A DNA stretch of 64,000 bases from Mermis nigrescens (lineage: Eukaryota > Nematoda > Enoplea > Mermithida > Mermithidae), in contig JAVLUZ010000547.1 in NCBI GenBank assembly GCA_036768485.1, positions 1,440,501-1,504,500 of the forward strand, in the 5' to 3' direction. The notes below the pieces were generated by a model. It made no database searches, was not told the origin of the DNA, and was given only the letters and a program-made list of their open reading frames with translations. The position numbers were made by a program, and so were the translations under genes. This document shows positions 60,112 to 64,000 of this stretch, one piece after another; within the stretch, counting starts at the first letter, position 1; each line of letters starts with the position of its first letter.

Positions 60112-60643
60112 AAAAACAGATATTTGTGGATTTTTTCACAAACTTGAGCGATTAGCAAATGGCTATAGAATTGATGAAAGATGGTGTTTAGATTTGTTGC
60201 AATCGTTTTTCGATACCTATACGACTAGATTGTTTCGCTCCCTACCCAACAACATTCGCGAATCTTATGAACTCACGAAACAAACATTAATTACAGAGTT
60301 TTGTCCAATCGACTCAGATACATTGTTTGATAGATTTCTTGAGCAAAAACAGCACTCATTGGAGTCTGTGAACGCTTATTTTTTGGCGTTATGCAAAGAT
60401 CTCATTTGAGCTCAACCAGAAATTCAAGTTAATTTGATAGCTTTTGAGAAAATGCTCCATCATCAACTCAGAAAAAGGATGAATCCAGATATCACGAGAA
60501 AAGCTTACAAAAGAGTGCCTGAAGCACCGCTTCAAGATTTTCTTCATGCTGCGCATTGCATAGAGTTTGCGAACCTATAGTATGCTTCAGCTAAGCAGCC
60601 TACGCCGTATTTACCAGCAACAGCCGCTGCAGCATCCAGTAGC
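60112..60643 (+). pseudogene. Gag capsid region, frameshifted
   Basis: 60194-60409 encodes SFFDTYTTRLFRSLPNNIRE, then a segment with EFCPIDSDTLFDRFLEQKQH, the pattern of the Ty3-type capsid C-terminal domain. A second piece at 60415-60578 in another frame has RKRMNPDITRKAYKRVPEAP and ends at an in-frame TAG. Stops and frame changes show that gag is no longer translated as one protein. Confidence 0.65.
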
Positions 60644-61021
60644 GTGTTGCCAAAAAATAATTTTTGGCGTTCAACGTATAGTCAAAATGAGACCCACCGT
60701 CAATCTTCGTCTTTTCGTCAATGGCGTCCAGAGACATCTAATGCTTTAGCGCAACAATATTGCGTGTATTGCAAACACATGGGCCACACCAGAGATGAAT
60801 GTTTTCGGCGTCAGCAAAACAACAACCAAAATTACCGCAACAGCAAAGCTCACAATCCTAGTGAGTATGCGAATCAATATCGTAGCCAATCCAGGCCAAT
60901 GTTTCAAAACAACTCATCATCGTGGCCATCGAACTACCTTACTCCCTATAATTCTCGTGTGTTTCAAAACTCACAGTATCCATCTACGTCTCAATATTAC
61001 GACTCCGGTCAAGATTTTTGA
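60644..61021 (+). CDS. Gag nucleocapsid part with CCHC zinc knuckle
   Basis: The frame has one CX2CX4HX4C knuckle, CVYCKHMGHTRDEC (residues 40-53 of this frame, bases 60761-60802), as in retroelement nucleocapsid proteins that bind the element's RNA. A Ser/Asn/Gln/Tyr-rich tail follows, to a TGA at 61019-61021. The same frame continues leftwards through an in-frame stop, so it is a piece of the decayed gag rather than an independent gene. Confidence 0.7.
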   Translation: MLPKNNFWRSTYSQNETHRQSSSFRQWRPETSNALAQQYCVYCKHMGHTRDECFRRQQNNNQNYRNSKAHNPSEYANQYRSQSRPMFQNNSSSWPSNYLTPYNSRVFQNSQYPSTSQYYDSGQDF

Positions 61022-61087
61022 CGTCCGAGCAATGATTTTTGGCAAAATTACAGTAATCGCCAGACTTACCATAATCCCCACAGTAAT

Positions 61088-61552
61088 TTGCGATACTATG
61101 ACAATGAAAGAAATATGTATGCAAACAATCGTTTTGCAGAACATTCTCAGAATTATCGCCAGTTGAATAACGCGTATCGACAATTTCCGCAGCAACCTAT
61201 GCATTTGAACCCCCTGGCAGTTACGTATTTGGTATCTTCCACACCCACCGTTACGTTTCCCCCACCGCAACCGACCCAATCGTTGTCTAATAACAAAAAC
61301 ATCATAACTTTGTCTGTCTCGACTTCCAAAAATTTAGAACAGCTTTTTGCATCTCAAGCTTTTCTCAAAGAATATCATCGCTTACAGAAACGTTTAGCAG
61401 TCTACAAAAAGCTAAACTCGCAAGTCAAAACTCAGGATGCAGCTAATAAAACTGTTGTCAGCCATGCATCTACAAATTTGCCTACAATATTAGCAGAAAT
61501 CAACGGAATAAAGCTCCCTGCGTTAATTGAGAAGGATCGCAAGTCACAATGA
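61088..61552 (+). CDS. Gag-pol linker and start of protease (broken)
   Basis: An Asn/Tyr/Pro-rich linker is followed by LPTILAEINGIKLPALIE, the beta-strand that leads into a retropepsin active site. The expected Asp-Thr/Ser-Gly is not present. The reading frame is lost by one base at this point and ends at 61552, while the protein continues in the next frame at 61549. The protease is therefore inactive in this copy. Confidence 0.6.
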   Translation: MRYYDNERNMYANNRFAEHSQNYRQLNNAYRQFPQQPMHLNPLAVTYLVSSTPTVTFPPPQPTQSLSNNKNIITLSVSTSKNLEQLFASQAFLKEYHRLQKRLAVYKKLNSQVKTQDAANKTVVSHASTNLPTILAEINGIKLPALIEKDRKSQ

Positions 61553-61980
61553 TGACCACAAGCGCTTTCCTGCATTTAGGTTTCAAATTGCCACCAAAGC
61601 AAGCAGCGCATGTTATCCACGGAATTGGAAAAATGACAGCAACCGTGCGTTTCACCTATATCATGCACATCACAGTCGCAGAACAAACCACCCCGGCTGT
61701 TGTCTTAGTCATCGATGACTTACCGGAAGATTTGCTTCTAGGCTTCGATTTTTGCAAACAAGCTTTACTTTTCACCAACACAGTCGAAGATTGTGCTTTT
61801 TCCAATGGTTTTCGTGTCAAATTACTATCCGCAAATGACAAAAAACATTTACGCATAAACCCTGATACGCAAACTGCGTGTCCAGTTTGTGCTCATATAA
61901 CTGTTACCGAATCAATTGTCTTTCAACCGCGTTCACAAAGTTGTGACGCCTGGATATGTTTGTTGTGGTCAATTCAATGA
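61549..61980 (+). pseudogene. Retropepsin-like C-terminal part
   Basis: It contains TTPAVVLVIDDLPEDLLLGF, ending in the LLGFDF strand typical of the C-terminal half of retropepsins (consensus I-L-G-x-D-F). It overlaps the end of the previous frame by 4 bp. It lacks the catalytic Asp, which would lie before this frame. Confidence 0.6.
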
Positions 61981-62362
61981 CGAAATTGCTCTTTTCGAAC
62001 CTGATAATGATTTCATGCTAAGCAAATCACTGTTTGTCGCACCAGCTATCATCAATACATCAGTTCCTGTTTTCCCACTTCGCGTCTGTAACACGTCTAA
62101 ATCACCTATCACCATAGATATTGAAGAATTCATAGGTTCTTTAATGACCAAAGCTGAAATCATGTCTCATGTCGCCCTATCTGACGATAGAGCGCCCAAA
62201 CTTTTTGCATCGATCAACAAAGTCTTAAATGGTTCGGCAATAAATGCCCATCAGCAACAGCATGTTCGTGATTTGTGCCAGCGTTTTTTCCTCAATTTTT
62301 GCCTTAAAAGGAGAACCTCTAGGCAGAACGCCACTGATGAAACATCATATAGACACGGGTGA
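61916..62362 (+). CDS. Pol linker between protease and reverse transcriptase
   Basis: A 148-codon frame with LFVAPAIINTSVPVFPLRVC and TSKSPITIDIEEFIGSL, the beta-rich linker found between protease and RT in Ty3-like pols. It ends by frameshift before the RT start; the RT part is in the frame starting at 62244. Recognition is by position and character. Confidence 0.5.
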   Translation: MSFNRVHKVVTPGYVCCGQFNDEIALFEPDNDFMLSKSLFVAPAIINTSVPVFPLRVCNTSKSPITIDIEEFIGSLMTKAEIMSHVALSDDRAPKLFASINKVLNGSAINAHQQQHVRDLCQRFFLNFCLKRRTSRQNATDETSYRHG

Positions 62363-62546
62363 TAGCGCCCCAGTCACAGGAAAAGCATATCGCGTTGAAC
62401 ATTCGCGTCGAAAAGCAATGCAAGCAGTTATTGACAAAATGTTAGCTGATAAAGTGATTCGTCCAACTACAAGCCCATGGGCTAGTCTGTTATTCCTCAT
62501 CGGTAAAAAGGATGGTTCTTTGCGTCCAGTTGTAGACTATCACTAA
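62244..62546 (+). CDS. Reverse transcriptase, N-terminal fragment
   Basis: It includes HIDTGDSAPVTGKAYR, the helix AVIDKMLADKVIRPTTSPWA and LIGKKDGSLRPVVDY, the fingers region of Ty3/gypsy RT. It stops at VVDY. The palm with its catalytic YxDD, the RNase H and the first part of integrase are missing because of an internal deletion whose junction is at about 62543-62550. Confidence 0.8.
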   Translation: MPISNSMFVICASVFSSIFALKGEPLGRTPLMKHHIDTGDSAPVTGKAYRVEHSRRKAMQAVIDKMLADKVIRPTTSPWASLLFLIGKKDGSLRPVVDYH

Positions 62547-62956
62547 GTGCTCGTGACCAGTATGATTGGGAACAGTATCCCCCATTTGCGTTGTTTGCTT
62601 ATTGAGCAACGCCTCAAGCCTCGACAAATTTATCGCCATTTGTCTTACTTTATGGTCGAGAGCCATCTTTTCCATTAGATATTCAAATCTTGAATGATTT
62701 AACCCTTGATCCTGAATCACCTAACCAAGTTGAAGCATACTTAGCCAGCCTAGTTCACTCCCTATGTGACTTACATGAGGCTGCAGCCACTAATTTAGCG
62801 AAAGCGCGTATGCATCAGAAGCGACAATATGATAAAAATGTTTCCGAGACAACTTTTTTGATTAACGATATCGTTTATCTGAATAACAAAGCAGTTATTC
62901 CATCAAACCAAGGCAAACTTGCTCCTAAGCAAGTGGGTCCATATCGTATCACCTAA
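62547..62956 (+). pseudogene. Integrase, C-terminal part of the core and GPY module
   Basis: Directly after the deletion junction the frame reads DWEQYPPFALFAY, then an in-frame TGA (62603-62605), then LSPFVLLYGREPSFPLD, the end of the integrase core. After a helix-rich stretch it has NDIVYLNNKAVIPSNQGK and APKQVGPYRIT, the GPY module, closed by TAA (62954-62956). The catalytic D,D-35-E residues are mostly lost, so the integrase is dead here. The same frame continues after the TAA. Confidence 0.75.
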
Positions 62957-64000
62957 TTGCCAACTTCCAAAACAGCTCGGATTGTCTATATTCACAATCC
63001 ACTTGTGACTCACTTACTTCATCGAAATAGGTTATTGCAATCGCCAAAATTGCCGTTTTCCGATTTAATTTCGGAGAAACGCGCATATATTCCAGGCAAT
63101 ATCATACTAGTTCAGGTCCCATGTTGTCCCGTTTGCCCTGGGATAGTCATAGATTTCTCAGAATTACCAGCTAGTGAACGCCATAAAAAGGAATGCGTTC
63201 CCGTCCATTTACTTCTTATGTCTAAGTCCAATCATGCGGTTCCCCTAAATAACATTTACCCTTTTTCAGAACCCTATTTTACACAACTATGTCCAACAAA
63301 CCGTCAGAAAACTTGGATAACAACCGTCCAGAGTTCAAATGCAACAGCCACACGCCGTCCAATGTCACAGAATTCCTCACAGCCTTGCATGCGGCAGCTG
63401 CACGCTTGCAGCTATGCTCAGGACCTACGGGTCAAGCAAGAGTCTCCATTTGTTGGGCGTGCCGGCTTCATTGCCAATATAGCGCCTGTAAGCCCGCGTG
63501 CTGAACCTCAGCGTTATTGTTGTATCATGGCTCAACGTCATTGGTATTTTGAGCATTTTGGCAGAGCGCCACTGACTGCGCCATATGTCCCAGCCAGCGA
63601 TATCCGTGTAGTTTTTGTAGATTTGCCCGCAGAGTCATATGCGGCCATTGTCGCTATTCTTGTGCCAATGAATGCCTTAAATGGTCGTTTTCTTTTTGGC
63701 TTCGACTCAGAGTTTGTTAATGATCGCGTTTACATGCCATATTCCCAATGGGATGATCAGTATCGGGCCATAAGTGCCACGCATCACGATTCAAATGGTC
63801 CATTTGTCCGTTTCATTAAAATTGCGACAATTTGCGGTCAAGTTTTTGTGTGGGACGTCGCACAGTTCCCACTTCCACCTTTTGACCTACATGAGTTACT
63901 CGCCATTCAACTATCCAATGTTGCCTTAGCTTGCCACGGATCAGATAACAATCACATTGCATACTTTCATGTGTATGTGACACGTCTTTTGCTTGGGAAC
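62957..64000 (+). CDS. Pol C-terminal extension: PWWP-like module plus DEDD 3'-5' exonuclease-like domain (runs off the window)
   Basis: After the TAA at 62954 the integrase frame stays open for 348 codons to the window edge. It first completes the integrase tail (HNPLVTHLLHRNRLLQSP). At about 63080-63275 it has PGNIILVQVPCCPVCPGIVI and VPVHLLL...VPLNNIYPFSE, the layout of a PWWP domain: opening strand, a PxxP block here PVCP, then the closing x-I-x-P-F. At about 63600-64000 it has RFLFGFDSEFVNDR with the DxE motif (Asp 63704, Glu 63710), FIKIATICGQVFVWDVAQFP and LACHGSDNNH, resembling exo motifs I and II of the RNase D/WRN family. Motif III would lie beyond the window. Both domain calls rest on motif pattern only. 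Confidence 0.6.
   Translation, partial: MPTSKTARIVYIHNPLVTHLLHRNRLLQSPKLPFSDLISEKRAYIPGNIILVQVPCCPVCPGIVIDFSELPASERHKKECVPVHLLLMSKSNHAVPLNNIYPFSEPYFTQLCPTNRQKTWITTVQSSNATATRRPMSQNSSQPCMRQLHACSYAQDLRVKQESPFVGRAGFIANIAPVSPRAEPQRYCCIMAQRHWYFEHFGRAPLTAPYVPASDIRVVFVDLPAESYAAIVAILVPMNALNGRFLFGFDSEFVNDRVYMPYSQWDDQYRAISATHHDSNGPFVRFIKIATICGQVFVWDVAQFPLPPFDLHELLAIQLSNVALACHGSDNNHIAYFHVYVTRLLLGN

Overview
The window is eukaryotic nuclear DNA, most likely from an invertebrate animal. It is AT-rich and dominated by repeats. The only clear host genes are split by spliceosomal introns whose sizes range from 64 bp to about 14.8 kb. I found no bacterial operons, rRNA or CRISPR array. The species cannot be fixed from this sequence; a protostome is my guess. 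Coding exons are visibly more GC-rich than the introns and carry recognisable metazoan protein sequence.

Layout. 1-6154: a foldback repeat, a large imperfect palindrome and other inverted-repeat elements, in what should be intron or upstream sequence of SDHA. 6155-6614: the last two exons of SDHA, the flavoprotein subunit of succinate dehydrogenase (+ strand), separated by a 64-bp intron. 6615-22172: intergenic DNA packed with short non-autonomous DNA transposons and a four-unit, ~100-bp tandem array. 22173-54637: one gene of about 32.5 kb, PISD (mitochondrial phosphatidylserine decarboxylase, + strand), rebuilt here from six exons (22173-22376, 27432-27668, 29227-29355, 37012-37123, 39460-39617, 54425-54637). 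These join in frame to about 350 residues, with the Asp, His and Gly-Ser self-processing residues present. Its introns hold most of the repeats, including two long (TA)n tracts, a 1.3-kb foldback element with near-identical 265-bp arms, a solo LTR and a GTGTAAAGTTTACAC-rich family.

54816-57504 carries more short DNA transposons and a Ty3-like integrase remnant on the minus strand. 57628-64000 is the left part of a Ty3/gypsy-like LTR retrotransposon (+ strand): LTR, primer-site candidate, gag, zinc knuckle, protease remnant, truncated reverse transcriptase and integrase C-terminus. An internal deletion removes most of RT, RNase H and the first part of integrase. After integrase the same frame stays open for 348 codons to the window edge. 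It encodes what looks like a PWWP-like module and then a DEDD-type 3'-5' exonuclease-like domain. This is the best candidate for something undescribed.

The short DNA transposons form several families. Many copies have exact 8-bp target-site duplications and CATA...TATG or CAG...CTG ends, as expected for hAT-type MITEs. Unrelated-looking families share one GC-rich mini-hairpin, GGCGCGAAGCGCC, whose core GCGAAGC is known as an exceptionally stable DNA hairpin. SDHA and PISD are both mitochondrial inner-membrane enzymes, but nothing here shows that they are co-regulated.
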